DNA from: Caloramator proteoclasticus DSM 10124
GTDB taxonomy: Bacteria > Bacillota > Clostridia > Clostridiales > Caloramatoraceae
Length of the DNA stretch: 64,000 bases
Assembly (NCBI RefSeq): GCF_900129265.1
Contig: NZ_FQVG01000006.1
Coordinates: 1-64,000 of the forward strand
Reading direction: 5' to 3'
Shown in pieces: positions 47,387 to 57,028 of the stretch; within the stretch, counting starts at the first letter, position 1, and each line of letters begins with the position of its first letter. Position numbers and translations under genes: made by a program. The notes under the pieces are model-generated. The model was not told the origin of the DNA. It did no database searches and saw nothing but the letters and a program-made list of their open reading frames with translations.

Positions 47387-48709
47387 ATGTTTAGAAAATT
47401 ATCAAACATAGTTAAGAAACTTGATCATTTTATTTTAACAGTTTCATTAGTAAAATGGTTGTTTTTAAGCAGCATAGTTGGTGTTATAATGGGTGTTTTG
47501 TCGGCTTTGTTTTTAAGAAGTTTAAAACTTGCTACAGACTTGAGGGAGGCAAATCCTTGGCTTTTATTTTTACTCCCTTTAGCAGGTGTTTTTGTTAGCT
47601 TTTTATATAGTAGATATGGTAAAAATTCTTCTAAGGGAAATAATCTCATAATAGAACAGGCCTACTATGGTGATAGAGAAATTCCTCTTAGAATGTCTAT
47701 ATTGGTATTTGTAGGAACATTTTTAACCCATTTATTTGGAGGTTCGGCAGGAAGAGAAGGTACTGCTGTTCAGATGGGAGGAAGTATATCAGAATTTATA
47801 GGAAGACTTTTTAAATTAGACAAGCACGATATGAAAATAATTCTTATGTGTGGGATAAGCAGTGGCTTTGGTTCTGTTTTTGGAACACCACTTGCAGGAA
47901 CTATATTTGCAATTGAAGTTATAGCAATAGGATATATGTATTATGAGGCACTTATTCCCTGTTTTATATCAGCGTTTGTTGGTGATTATGTTGCAACATT
48001 AGTTGGAGCAACTCATTCCCATTATCATATATTATCTGTACCAAGCGTAACACCAGTAAATGTAATAAAGGTTATTGTAGCATCAGCATTGTTTGGACTT
48101 ATGAGTATTGTGTTTAGTGAAGGGGTACACATATCAAAATCTTTATTTAGCAAGATTACAGATAATCCTATGTTAAAAAGCTTTATAGGAGGATTTGTAG
48201 TAATAGCATTAGTATATATATTTAATACAAGAGAATATTTAGGATTAGGATTGCCTACAATAAAAGAGGCATTTGAAGGTAATGTTTCTAAATATAGCTT
48301 TATATTAAAGACTCTTTTTACATCGGTTACTTTAGGAGCAGGTTATCAAGGAGGAGAAGTAACACCAATATTCTTTGTAGGTTCAACATTAGGAAATGTG
48401 TTATCAGATGTACTACTTATGCCGGCATCCTTTTTGGCAGCTTTGGGACTTATATCAGTATTTTGTGGGGCAACTAATACACCAATATCATCTTTTATAT
48501 TAGGTATAGAGATGTTTGGAAGTAATGGTGTTGTATTTATGTTTATTGCTTGTATTGTAAGTTACTTATTTTCTGGACATCACGGAATATATACGTCTCA
48601 AAGAGTGTATAGAAGTAAGAGTAGACTCTTAAATACCTATAATGAGAAGACTTTAAAGGATATAAGGGAAAACAAGATTAGAAGGATATTAACAAAGGGA
48701 GAGCAATAG
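47387..48709 (+). CDS. fluoride/proton antiporter, CLC-F type
   Basis: The 440-residue CLC-family protein has about ten or more hydrophobic segments. The selectivity region reads GGSAGREGTAVQMGGSI near residue 120, where the Met-bearing variant is typical of fluoride-exporting CLC proteins. A second conserved site is GAGYQGGEVTPIFFVGSTLG. Together with the fluoride riboswitch directly upstream, the fluoride role is well supported. Confidence 0.92.
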   Translation: MFRKLSNIVKKLDHFILTVSLVKWLFLSSIVGVIMGVLSALFLRSLKLATDLREANPWLLFLLPLAGVFVSFLYSRYGKNSSKGNNLIIEQAYYGDREIPLRMSILVFVGTFLTHLFGGSAGREGTAVQMGGSISEFIGRLFKLDKHDMKIILMCGISSGFGSVFGTPLAGTIFAIEVIAIGYMYYEALIPCFISAFVGDYVATLVGATHSHYHILSVPSVTPVNVIKVIVASALFGLMSIVFSEGVHISKSLFSKITDNPMLKSFIGGFVVIALVYIFNTREYLGLGLPTIKEAFEGNVSKYSFILKTLFTSVTLGAGYQGGEVTPIFFVGSTLGNVLSDVLLMPASFLAALGLISVFCGATNTPISSFILGIEMFGSNGVVFMFIACIVSYLFSGHHGIYTSQRVYRSKSRLLNTYNEKTLKDIRENKIRRILTKGEQ

Positions 48710-48890
48710 CTCTCTTTATTTTTTTATATAAAATATCTTGTATTTATCATTTATATTATTTAAAATTGAATTTGTTTGTTTTTAAGAAAAGGTTCCAAAA
48801 ATTTTAAATGTAATCCTAATGGTAATATTTTGATTTTTAAATGAATATCCATTAAAAGGTATAAGTAATTTTAGGGGGTTCGCGTTAGAT

Positions 48891-50210
48891 ATGAAAAAAA
48901 TAATCTCTAAGGCATTACTAATCTTTTTACTTTTATTTAGTTTAAATGTTATACCGTTTACATATGTAGTTGCAAATGCTGATTCTAATGAAAATCAGAC
49001 AGGTAATGAAAAAAATCAAGAAATTTTATTAAACAGTATAAAATTTGATGTGGATTTTAGAACATTATTTGTAGGTGAGAGTTTTGAAATTAAAGTAAAT
49101 TTTGAGCCAGAAGATGCAACTAATAAAGAGTTAATATGGGAAGTTAGTAATAGTAGTGTAGTAATTATTGAAGATGGAAAGGTAACTGCTGTAGGGGTAG
49201 GAGAAGCTATTATTACAGCAAAAAGCAAAGAAAATAATGACATAAAGGCAGAATGTAGGGTAGTTGTAGAACCTATAAAAATAAAGAGGATAACATTAAA
49301 TAAGAATAGTTTAAGTTTAAAATTAGGAGAAGCCTATAGGCTAATTGCAACAATAGAGCCAAATGATGCAACAAATAAAAAAGTTGAATGGAAATCAGAT
49401 AATGAAAAGGTAGTTAAGGTTGATGGTCAAGGAAATGTTGTTGCATTGGGGATTGGGAAGGCAACAATAATAGCAAAATCTGCTGATGAGGGTCTTACAG
49501 CTTCTTGTATTATAGATGTAAAACCTCCAAGTTTTAAGGATGTTGAGAAAAAAATTGTTGCATCTATTCCTACTGGTGTGGTGATTAATGATACAAAAAT
49601 TTATAAAAAGATAGATAAGAAAAAATACATAGCAAAGGTTAAAAAATCAACTAATGTAAGAATATTAGATAGTAATGAAACTTGGTATAAGGTTAAGCTA
49701 CCTAATGGAGTAGAGGGGTGGATTGAAAGAAAATATATTACGGTAAATATAGGCCCAGTATTAAATGATACTCTCAATAACTATGAACTTGAATTGTATG
49801 TAAATACTAAAAAGTTTAAGTCTCCTACAAAATATTTTATATGGGTGGATATAGCAAGACAAAGAACCTATGTGTTTAGCAAAGATAAATACAGTAATTA
49901 TAAGTTGGAAAAGAATTTTGTGGTTGCAACAGGAAGAGATGTTACTCCTACAATACCAGGAACATATCAATTAAATGGATTAAGAAACAAATGGATATAC
50001 TTTCCTCAATATGAAACAGGAGTAAAATATTGGGTAAAAATATTTAGTGGATATTTATTTCATTCAACGTTATTTGCAAAAGACGGTGTAACACCAGTAA
50101 ATTCTAATGTGGGTGTAAAGCTATCTCACGGATGTATAAGAATGAAGGAAGAAGATTCCTATTGGGTATATAAAAATATACCATCTAAAACAACTATATG
50201 GATAAATTGA
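48891..50210 (+). CDS. secreted L,D-transpeptidase with two Big_2 domains and SH3b
   Basis: The 439-residue exported protein has a signal peptide (1-30, ending VVANA). Two bacterial Ig-like Big_2 repeats (about 48-126 and 132-208) each have the W..S......V......G....G.A.I.A pattern. A bacterial SH3 domain (225-285) follows. The YkuD catalytic domain (310-439) has HSTLFA and LSHGCIRM. The Ig and SH3 parts should bind cell wall. It is a second, distinct L,D-transpeptidase besides the lipoprotein at 36938. Confidence 0.9.
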   Translation: MKKIISKALLIFLLLFSLNVIPFTYVVANADSNENQTGNEKNQEILLNSIKFDVDFRTLFVGESFEIKVNFEPEDATNKELIWEVSNSSVVIIEDGKVTAVGVGEAIITAKSKENNDIKAECRVVVEPIKIKRITLNKNSLSLKLGEAYRLIATIEPNDATNKKVEWKSDNEKVVKVDGQGNVVALGIGKATIIAKSADEGLTASCIIDVKPPSFKDVEKKIVASIPTGVVINDTKIYKKIDKKKYIAKVKKSTNVRILDSNETWYKVKLPNGVEGWIERKYITVNIGPVLNDTLNNYELELYVNTKKFKSPTKYFIWVDIARQRTYVFSKDKYSNYKLEKNFVVATGRDVTPTIPGTYQLNGLRNKWIYFPQYETGVKYWVKIFSGYLFHSTLFAKDGVTPVNSNVGVKLSHGCIRMKEEDSYWVYKNIPSKTTIWIN

Positions 50211-50329
50211 TATACATAATAAATATACTTAATTATTTTTTAGAGATAAATATATCGTCTATGCTTATTGTATAGTGTCTAAACGGTAGTATTCACTTGG
50301 TTCTATTAGTATTATTAATTTATTAAAAT

Positions 50330-50360
50330 TTTAGGCAGTAGGTTTAACCTACTGCCTAAT
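50330..50360. terminator. bidirectional terminator before ilvE
   Basis: TTAGGCAGTAGGTT and AACCTACTGCCTAA pair perfectly. It lies between convergent genes. Confidence 0.82.
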
Positions 50361-50364
50361 GGTT

Positions 50365-51390
50365 TTATTTAACTTCCACAATCCATCCTTCAGGTGCCTT
50401 TTCATCTCCAAGTTGTATTGCAACAAGCGTATTGTAGAGCTTTTTAGTTATTGGACCAACTTCAGTTTGGCTGTAGAATACGTGAAGTTTTCCTTTATAT
50501 TCAATTCCTCCAATTGGAGTTATAACTGCGGCTGTACCACAAGCACCAGCTTCAACAAATTCATCAAGTTTATCTATATATACGTCTCTTTCTTCAACTT
50601 CCATTCCAAGGTATTCCTTTGCAATGTGCATTAAAGAATACTTAGTTATACTTGGTAGTATTGAAGGTGATTTTGGTGTTACAAATTTGTTGTCCTTTGT
50701 TATTCCAAAGAAGTTTGCAGCACCAACTTCCTCTATCTTTGTATGAGTTGCAGGGTCAAGATAGATACAATCTGCAAATCCCCTCTTTACTGCCTGTTCG
50801 TGTGGAAGAAGGCTTGCCGCATAGTTTCCACCAACCTTAACACCACCTGTTCCATATGGTGCAGCTCTGTCATAGTCTGATACTGTAAAGTTAACAGGTT
50901 GCATACCACCTTTAAAATATGGTCCAACAGGACAGCAGAATACTGAGAATAAATACTCAGGTGCAGGTTTTACACCAAGGTTATCTCCAATTCCTATTAC
51001 ATAAGGTCTTAAATAAAGAGAAGCACCTGTTCCATAAGGTGGAACGAAATGTTCGTTTGCCTTTACTACTTGTATACAAGCGTCTATAAATTTTTCTTCA
51101 GGAATTTCAGGCATCATAAGACGTCTGCAACTGGAATTCATTCTTTTTGCGTTTTGGTCAGGTCTAAATAGTTGTATTTTACCATCCTTTGTTCTGTATG
51201 CTTTAAGTCCCTCAAAGCATTGTTGTCCATAATGAAGAGCTGTTGAGCCTTCGCTGATGGTAACCATATTGTCTTCTACAAGTTTACCATCGTCCCATTT
51301 TCCGTCCTTCCAATAGGATACATAACGGAAGTCTGTTTTGATATAGCTGAATCCAAGTTTCCCCCAATCTAAGTTTACAGTTTTGTTCAT
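50365..51390 (-). CDS. ilvE: branched-chain amino acid aminotransferase
   Basis: The 340-residue PLP enzyme of fold type IV has [29 protein letters not shown], the PLP-lysine region [12 protein letters not shown], and [10 protein letters not shown]. It interconverts Leu, Ile and Val with their keto acids. ATG 51390 follows AGGTGA; the longer frame to 51435 has no ribosome site. It is a single-gene unit. Confidence 0.95.
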   Translation of the reverse strand: MNKTVNLDWGKLGFSYIKTDFRYVSYWKDGKWDDGKLVEDNMVTISEGSTALHYGQQCFEGLKAYRTKDGKIQLFRPDQNAKRMNSSCRRLMMPEIPEEKFIDACIQVVKANEHFVPPYGTGASLYLRPYVIGIGDNLGVKPAPEYLFSVFCCPVGPYFKGGMQPVNFTVSDYDRAAPYGTGGVKVGGNYAASLLPHEQAVKRGFADCIYLDPATHTKIEEVGAANFFGITKDNKFVTPKSPSILPSITKYSLMHIAKEYLGMEVEERDVYIDKLDEFVEAGACGTAAVITPIGGIEYKGKLHVFYSQTEVGPITKKLYNTLVAIQLGDEKAPEGWIVEVK

Positions 51391-51541
51391 ATAATTCACC
51401 TCACTTAAAATGATTGAGAGGATTTTGTGTAACACATTCCCTCATTCCACCTTAATTATAACATAAAAAAAACATTTATGCAGCAATAATGTTAAAATTA
51501 TTTAGAATTTTAAATAAATTATTTTTTTAACGAAAAATATA

Positions 51542-51570
51542 TTGACACTAAAGCTTTAATATGGTAAATT
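51542..51570 (+). promoter_or_regulatory. promoter of the His T-box transcript
   Basis: TTGACA and TAAATT are separated by 17 bases, about 15 bases before the leader structure. Confidence 0.85.
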
Positions 51571-51584
51571 GATAAATAAATAAA

Positions 51585-51848
51585 GCAAAAACGATGAAGA
51601 GAAATAGTAAAAATAGCTTCCATTTCAGAGAGCATCCGGGTGGTGTGAGGATGTATGAGGGCTATTTTGAACACATCTCGGAGTTTGGTACCGAAGATTA
51701 GTAGGCTACCACGGGAACCTTCACCCGTTATAGTGATAGGGTATGTTAGTACCTAATAAGGTTAATGTCGTGAGGCATTAATGAATTGAGGTGGGACCAC
51801 GGGAGATAAGCTCTCGTCCTCAGAGGAGGATGGGAGCTTTTTGTTTTG
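51585..51848 (+). promoter_or_regulatory. T-box leader, histidine specifier (CAC)
   Basis: The leader has stem I with the AGTA-type and GAA motifs, a conserved GGTACCGAAG region, and an antiterminator GGTGGGACCACGG. A terminator (GCTCTCGTCCTC / GAGGATGGGAGC, then T run) follows. By alignment with the Asn and Pro T-boxes in this window, the specifier after GAA is CAC at 51672-51674, a His codon. The antiterminator bulge reads TGGG at 51792-51795, which pairs with a C discriminator; only tRNA-His normally has C73. Both signals agree, so the transporter operon downstream responds to uncharged tRNA-His. Confidence 0.9.
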
Positions 51849-51902
51849 TAAAAAAAGCAGTACTGCTAAAAATATATAAAAATTTAAAGGGAGGAAAATG
51901 GT

Positions 51903-52673
51903 ATGAAAAAATTCATTTTAGGATTAACTTTATTAATCAGTGCATTTTTTCTTGCATCCTGTTCTAAAACTCAAGTTTCAAATAATGCAAGTAAAATTGT
52001 GGTAGTAGGACTTGATGATACCTTTGCACCTATGGGGTTCAAAAATGAAAAAGGGGAAATAGTAGGATTTGATGTTGATTTAGCAAAGGAGGTTTTTAAA
52101 AGATTAGGTTATGAGGTGAAGTTTCAGCCTATTGATTGGGCTATGAAGGAATCTGAATTAAATTCTAAAAAAATAGATGCAATATGGAATGGATATACAA
52201 TAACAGAGGAGAGAAAGGAAAAAGTTGATTTTACAAAACCATACCTTGTAAATAGACAGGTTATAGTAGTTTTGGAGGACTCAAATATAAATAAGAAGAG
52301 TGATTTAGAGGGAAAAAGAGTTGCGGCACAATTAAACTCAAGTTCCCAAGAGGCAGTAGAAAAGGATAAAGAAATTTTATCTAAATTTAAAGATGGAAAA
52401 CTTAATCTTTATGAAACAAACAATGATGCTCTTATGGAACTTGAAAGCGGAAGAATTGATGCAGTTGTTGTGGATGAGATATTGGCAAGATACTATATAA
52501 AACTTAAAGGAGAGGATAAATTTAAAATACTTGAAGATAATTTTGGTGAGGAAGAGTATGGCATAGGTTTTAGAAAGGGAGATGAACTAAAGGATAAAGT
52601 GGATAAGACTTTAGAAGAAATGAAAAAGGATGGTACCTTTGAAAGAATATATAGTAACTGGTTTAAAAAATAA
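51903..52673 (+). CDS. amino-acid ABC transporter substrate-binding lipoprotein (predicted histidine)
   Basis: The 256-residue family 3 binding protein has a lipoprotein signal (1-20, lipobox LASC). Characteristic blocks are FAPMGFKNEKGEIVGFDVDLAKEV and IWNGYTITEERKEKVDFTKPY. It captures an amino acid at the outer membrane face. The His T-box upstream points to histidine. It is first in a three-gene transporter operon. Confidence 0.92.
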   Translation: MKKFILGLTLLISAFFLASCSKTQVSNNASKIVVVGLDDTFAPMGFKNEKGEIVGFDVDLAKEVFKRLGYEVKFQPIDWAMKESELNSKKIDAIWNGYTITEERKEKVDFTKPYLVNRQVIVVLEDSNINKKSDLEGKRVAAQLNSSSQEAVEKDKEILSKFKDGKLNLYETNNDALMELESGRIDAVVVDEILARYYIKLKGEDKFKILEDNFGEEEYGIGFRKGDELKDKVDKTLEEMKKDGTFERIYSNWFKK

Positions 52674-52684
52674 GAGGTGATTTT

Positions 52685-53326
52685 GTGGAGTATATTATTA
52701 ATCTATTTATATCTATGAAAAGTGGAATGTTTGTAACCTTTTATATATTTATTGTAACATTGATATTTTCGCTTATCTTAGGAATTTTAGTTGCAGTGCT
52801 TAGGCTATCAAAGATAAAGATGATAGAGATGGCAGTCTCTCTCTATATATTCATAATGAGGGGGACGCCTCTACTTCTTCAGATAATATTTGTATTTTTT
52901 GGTCTGCCTATAGTCGGTATAACCTTCGATAGATATACAGCTGTTTTTATAGCCTTTATATTGAATTATGCTGCATACTTTGCAGAGATTTTTAGGGCGG
53001 GCATTCAATCTATAGATAAAGGACAATTTGAGGCAGCAAAGGTACTTGGGTTAAGTAGATTTGATACTTATAGATATGTAATATTTCCTCAAATGTTAAA
53101 AAATATTCTCCCTGCACTTGCTAATGAAGTAATTACATTGGTAAAGGATACAGCACTTGTTTATGTCGTAGGGATTTCTGATATATTAAGGGAAGGAAAA
53201 ATTGCAGTAAATAGAGATGCAACCTTAATTCCATTTTTAGTTGTAGCAATATTTTATGCTGGGTTTATATATGTTCTAAGCAACTTGTTTAAGAATATAG
53301 AAGAAAAATTTGAATACTATAGGTAG
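52685..53326 (+). CDS. amino-acid ABC transporter permease (predicted histidine)
   Basis: The 213-residue permease has five hydrophobic segments. The coupling loop EIFRAGIQSIDKGQFEAAKVLGLS fits the HisM/GlnP type. GTG 52685 follows GAGGTGA. It lies between the binding protein and ATPase genes and probably works as a homodimer, since only one permease gene is present. Confidence 0.93.
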   Translation: MEYIINLFISMKSGMFVTFYIFIVTLIFSLILGILVAVLRLSKIKMIEMAVSLYIFIMRGTPLLLQIIFVFFGLPIVGITFDRYTAVFIAFILNYAAYFAEIFRAGIQSIDKGQFEAAKVLGLSRFDTYRYVIFPQMLKNILPALANEVITLVKDTALVYVVGISDILREGKIAVNRDATLIPFLVVAIFYAGFIYVLSNLFKNIEEKFEYYR

Positions 53327-53334
53327 GTGGTAAT

Positions 53335-54015
53335 ATGCTTTTAAAGGTAGAAGGCCTTGTAAAATCCTTTAGGGGACAGAGGGTTTTAGATAATGTAAGC
53401 TTTGAATTAAAGGAGGGAGAGGTTGTTTCTATATTTGGTAAATCAGGGGCAGGGAAATCAACTCTTTTAAGATGTATAAATGGACTTGAAACTATAGATG
53501 AGGGTAATATTAAAATAAACGGAGAATACCTGTATAGGCAAAATGAAAATTTTATTGAAGGTGCAAAGGGTGAAACCTTAAAAAAGATAAGACAATCCAT
53601 AGGGTATGTTTTTCAAAGCTTTAATTTATTTCCTAATTTAACTGTGCTGGATAATATAATATTATCACCTGTTAAAGCCTATAAATTAGATAAAGAAAAG
53701 GCTGTTGAAAGGGCAGTTAAGCTTCTTGAAAAGCTAAACATTTTAGATAAAAAAGACTGTTATCCTTATGAACTATCTGGTGGGCAAAGACAGAGGGTAG
53801 CCATTGCTCGTGCGTGCGTTTTGTCTCCGAAAATAATCTGTTTTGATGAGCCTACATCTGCAGTAGATGATGAGGTTAAAAAAAGTATAGCTGATATAAT
53901 ATTGGGGTTTAAGAAGGAAAATATGGCTGTTTTAATTGTTAGTCACGATAAGGAATTTTCCTATTCTATTTCGGATAGAATAATTAAAATAGAAGAGGGA
54001 AAAATAATATCATAA
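53335..54015 (+). CDS. amino-acid ABC transporter ATPase (predicted histidine)
   Basis: The 226-residue ATPase has Walker A GKSGAGKSTLL, a Q-loop, signature LSGGQRQRVAIARA and Walker B IICFDEPTSAVDDE, then the His switch in IVSHDKEF. It is the last gene of the operon, nine bases after the permease. Confidence 0.93.
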   Translation: MLLKVEGLVKSFRGQRVLDNVSFELKEGEVVSIFGKSGAGKSTLLRCINGLETIDEGNIKINGEYLYRQNENFIEGAKGETLKKIRQSIGYVFQSFNLFPNLTVLDNIILSPVKAYKLDKEKAVERAVKLLEKLNILDKKDCYPYELSGGQRQRVAIARACVLSPKIICFDEPTSAVDDEVKKSIADIILGFKKENMAVLIVSHDKEFSYSISDRIIKIEEGKIIS

Positions 54016-54044
54016 AAATTGCTTGTTATGTAAGTTTAAAGTTC

Positions 54045-54072
54045 TTGACATTCCCCGTAAAAGTTATATAAT
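54045..54072 (+). promoter_or_regulatory. promoter of speD
   Basis: TTGACA and TATAAT are separated by 16 bases, 40 bases before speD. Confidence 0.8.
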
Positions 54073-54111
54073 TTTACTGAAAATATTAATTGAAAGGAAT
54101 GGGGAGTTGAA

Positions 54112-54933
54112 TTGGAAAAAGGAAAGAACAAGCTAAAACTATACGGATTCAACAATTTAACAAAGACTTTGAGTTTCAACATTTACGACGTATGCTACAC
54201 AAAGACGGAAGAGGACAGAAAAAAGTATATTGAATATATTGACGAGCAGTATAATTCAGAAAGACTTACCAAGATATTAACAAATGTTACAGAAATGATA
54301 GGTGCTTGCGTTTTAAACATTGCAAAGCAGGACTATGACCCACAGGGAGCAAGTGTTACACTGCTTATCTCTGAAGAGGAGGTACCTCTTTATATACTTG
54401 ATCCATCCTGTAATAGAGGTATATTAACTCCAACAAGAGAAAACATTGTTGCTCACCTTGATAAGAGCCACGTTACTGTGCATACGTACCCAGAAACTCA
54501 CCCCCAAAATGAGATAAGTACATTTAGAGTAGATATTGATGTGTCAACTTGTGGACAAATATCGCCACTTAAGGCACTTAATTATCTGATAGATAGCTTT
54601 GATTCAGATATAATAACAATAGATTATAGAGTTAGAGGGTTTACAAGAGATATACATGGCCATAAGCTATATATTGATCACGACATAACATCAATCCAAG
54701 ACTATATAGCACAGGAAACACTTGACAGATACAACTTGATTGATATGAATATTTATCAATCAAATATATTCCATACAAAGATGATGGTAAGGGATATAAA
54801 GCTTGATAATTATCTGTTTGAAAAGTCAGAGAGTGAATTAAACGAACAGGAAAAGAAGGATATAACAGATAAATTAAAGAAAGAAATGACTGAAATTTTC
54901 TACGGAATAAACCTTCCAAATGTAACGAAGTAA
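54112..54933 (+). CDS. speD: S-adenosylmethionine decarboxylase proenzyme (E. coli-type)
   Basis: The 273-residue proenzyme cleaves itself at Lys-Ser in the sequence [15 protein letters not shown] near residue 123 to form the pyruvoyl cofactor. It then decarboxylates SAM for spermidine synthesis. The length and the cysteine in [17 protein letters not shown] fit the long E. coli class rather than the short Bacillus/Thermotoga class. TTG 54112 follows GGGGAG. No speE is next to it. Confidence 0.93.
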   Translation: MEKGKNKLKLYGFNNLTKTLSFNIYDVCYTKTEEDRKKYIEYIDEQYNSERLTKILTNVTEMIGACVLNIAKQDYDPQGASVTLLISEEEVPLYILDPSCNRGILTPTRENIVAHLDKSHVTVHTYPETHPQNEISTFRVDIDVSTCGQISPLKALNYLIDSFDSDIITIDYRVRGFTRDIHGHKLYIDHDITSIQDYIAQETLDRYNLIDMNIYQSNIFHTKMMVRDIKLDNYLFEKSESELNEQEKKDITDKLKKEMTEIFYGINLPNVTK

Positions 54934-54964
54934 AATATTTAGAAAATTTAATATTTAAAAGCTA

Positions 54965-54993
54965 TTGCATTAATTATTTCTTGCTGATATAAT
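54965..54993 (+). promoter_or_regulatory. promoter of ptsG
   Basis: TTGCAT and TATAAT are separated by 17 bases, 29 bases before the antiterminator. Confidence 0.8.
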
Positions 54994-55021
54994 TAATATT
55001 GCAAGTGAATAAAATACTTTT

Positions 55022-55125
55022 ACGTGTTACTGATTCGATCAGGCATGAGTAAAAGGTATGGAAAATTAGGTTCATCCATTTGGGTGTCTAGTTTGTTGTA
55101 CCTTTACTCATGCCTTTAATATTTT
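55022..55125 (+). promoter_or_regulatory. GlcT-type ribonucleic antiterminator (RAT) and overlapping terminator
   Basis: The 29-base segment from 55022 holds ACGTGTTACTGATTCGATC followed by AGGCATGAGT. As I recall it, this is the same sequence as the Bacillus ptsG RAT bound by GlcT. Its 3' part overlaps a long terminator: GGCATGAGTAAAAGGTA (55042) pairs with TACCTTTACTCATGCC (55099), then a T-rich run. Glucose-dependent GlcT would stop the terminator forming. The glcT gene is not in this window. Confidence 0.88.
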
Positions 55126-55173
55126 ATTTTAATTATAAAAATAAATAAAAAGCTCATTAGGAGGGGAAAGTTT

Positions 55174-56703
55174 ATGTCAACAAAAAAAGCATTTGGTGTC
55201 CTACAAAAAATAGGTAAAGCCCTAATGCTACCAGTTGCTCTACTTCCAGCAGCAGGTATACTACTTGCATTAGGTAATATGTTCCAAAACCAAGCATTCT
55301 TAGAAAAGGCACCTGCCTTTGGATCAGCAAGTGTACAAGCTATTGCAAGGGTTATGGAACAATCAGGAGGTATTATTTTTGGTAATCTACCACTTATCTT
55401 CGCAGTAGGTGTTGCAGTAGGTCTTGCAGGAGGAGAAGGTGTTGCAGGGCTTGCGGCAATAGTTGGTTTCTTAATAATGAATGTTACTATGGGAATAGTA
55501 GCAGGTGTAACACCAGCACACATAGGAAAGAGCCCAGCTTATGCAAATGTTCTTGGTGTTCCAACACTTCAAACTGGTGTGTTTGGTGGTATTATAGTAG
55601 GTTTAGTTGCTTATGCACTATATGAAAAGTACTATACAATAGAACTACCACCATTCTTAGGATTCTTTGCAGGAAAGAGATTCGTTCCAATTGTAACAGC
55701 AGCAGCATCAATAATATTAGGACTTGTAATGGTTGTTGTATGGCCTCCAATTCAAAATGGACTTAACGCATTCTCAAGCTCAATGATTGATACAAATAAG
55801 ACTATAGCAGCATTTATATTTGGAGTTATAGAAAGAGCACTTATTCCATTTGGATTACATCACATATTCTATAATCCATTCTGGTATCAATTTGGTGAAT
55901 ATACAGCAAAAACAGGACAACTTGCAGGTCAAGTTGTTAGAGGTGACCAAGCAATATTCTTCCAACAACTTAAGGATGGAGTTCCATTTACAGCAGGTAC
56001 ATTTATGACAGGTAAGTTCCCATTTATGATGTTTGGTCTTCCAGCAGCAGCTCTTGCTATGTATCACGAAGCAAGACCAGAAAAGAAGAAGGTTGTTGCA
56101 GGTATTATGGCATCAGCAGCACTTACTTCATTCTTAACAGGTATAACAGAACCAATCGAATTTACATTCCTATTCGTAGCACCAGCATTATATGCTGTAC
56201 ACTGTGTGTTTGCAGGACTTTCATTTATGATAATGCACATATTAAATGTTAAGATAGGTATGACATTCTCAGGTGGTATAATTGACTTTATACTATTTGG
56301 TGTAATACCAAATAGAACTTCTTGGTGGCTTGTAATACCAGTAGGTTTAGTATTCTCAGTAATCTACTACTTTGGATTTAGATTTGCAATAAGAACATTT
56401 AATCTAAAGACTCCTGGTAGAGAAGATGAGGAAGTTGAAGGAGCAACAGAAGCGGCAGCTACAAATTCAACACTTGCAGCAAATGTTTTAGAAGCTCTTG
56501 GAGGAAAGGAAAACATTAAGTACCTTGATGCTTGTATAACAAGACTTAGAGTAAATGTAGTTGATCCTAAGAAGGTAAATAAGGATAGATTAAAGCAACT
56601 TGGTGCTGCAGGAGTAGTTGAAGTTGGCGATGGTATCCAAGCTATATTTGGACCAAAGTCAGACAACATTAAGAGTGAAATAAAGAAGATAGCAGGTATA
56701 TGA
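55174..56703 (+). CDS. ptsG: PTS glucose-type transporter, EIICB
   Basis: The 509-residue protein has an EIIC membrane domain (about 1-405) and an EIIB domain (430-505). EIIC begins [25 protein letters not shown] and has [16 protein letters not shown] has the phospho-Cys in [13 protein letters not shown]. There is no EIIA domain, so a separate EIIA-Glc is needed. The GlcT-type RAT upstream supports glucose over N-acetylglucosamine as substrate. NagE-like specificity cannot be excluded. Confidence 0.9.
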   Translation: MSTKKAFGVLQKIGKALMLPVALLPAAGILLALGNMFQNQAFLEKAPAFGSASVQAIARVMEQSGGIIFGNLPLIFAVGVAVGLAGGEGVAGLAAIVGFLIMNVTMGIVAGVTPAHIGKSPAYANVLGVPTLQTGVFGGIIVGLVAYALYEKYYTIELPPFLGFFAGKRFVPIVTAAASIILGLVMVVVWPPIQNGLNAFSSSMIDTNKTIAAFIFGVIERALIPFGLHHIFYNPFWYQFGEYTAKTGQLAGQVVRGDQAIFFQQLKDGVPFTAGTFMTGKFPFMMFGLPAAALAMYHEARPEKKKVVAGIMASAALTSFLTGITEPIEFTFLFVAPALYAVHCVFAGLSFMIMHILNVKIGMTFSGGIIDFILFGVIPNRTSWWLVIPVGLVFSVIYYFGFRFAIRTFNLKTPGREDEEVEGATEAAATNSTLAANVLEALGGKENIKYLDACITRLRVNVVDPKKVNKDRLKQLGAAGVVEVGDGIQAIFGPKSDNIKSEIKKIAGI

Positions 56704-56748
56704 TAAAATAGAGGCTTGGTTTTTAAACCAAGCCTCTATTTTATATTT
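56704..56748 (+). terminator. terminator of ptsG
   Basis: AATAGAGGCTTGGTTT and AAACCAAGCCTCTATT pair around TT, then T. A near copy stands at 56993-57026 on the other side of the copy-3 element. Confidence 0.88.
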
Positions 56749-56776
56749 TATTACTATTTTTTACAAACTCTGTTTT

Positions 56777-56990
56777 AGACACATAAAAGGATTTCAAAAA
56801 GGCTCTTTCATAATCTTTAGCAATTCTTGGCTTTTCGGCTTTGAAAAAGTCCGTAATTCGGCACAGGAAGTGCCGAGCCGAGCGGCCATCAGGACGATGG
56901 CATCGCGAGGGTAGGACTTTTCAAACAAAGAAAAGCCTTAGAATTGCTTGGCGAAATGAACGTAAGCCAAAGAAATCCTTTATGTGTCTA
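56777..56990 (-). repeat. nested-hairpin intergenic element, copy 3 (full length, inverted)
   Basis: Read on the minus strand, this 214-base copy matches copy 2 through all helices. Its outer stem differs, with AGACACATAAAGG pairing to a matching TTTATGTGTCT; three stem pairs differ from copies 1 and 2 on both sides together. The core hairpin GCCATC/GATGGC also differs from copy 2 (GCCCTC/GAGGGC) by one paired change. It occupies the gap between ptsG and the convergent symporter gene. A 91-codon frame crosses it but is only sequence of the element. Confidence 0.9.
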
Positions 56991-56992
56991 AT

Positions 56993-57028
56993 AAAAAAGT
57001 CTTGGTTAAAACCAAGCCTTTTATTTTA
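56993..57028 (-). terminator. terminator of the sodium:alanine symporter gene
   Basis: GTCTTGGTT and AACCAAGCC pair around AA, flanked by A and T runs. It is closely similar to the ptsG terminator at 56704-56748. Confidence 0.78.
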
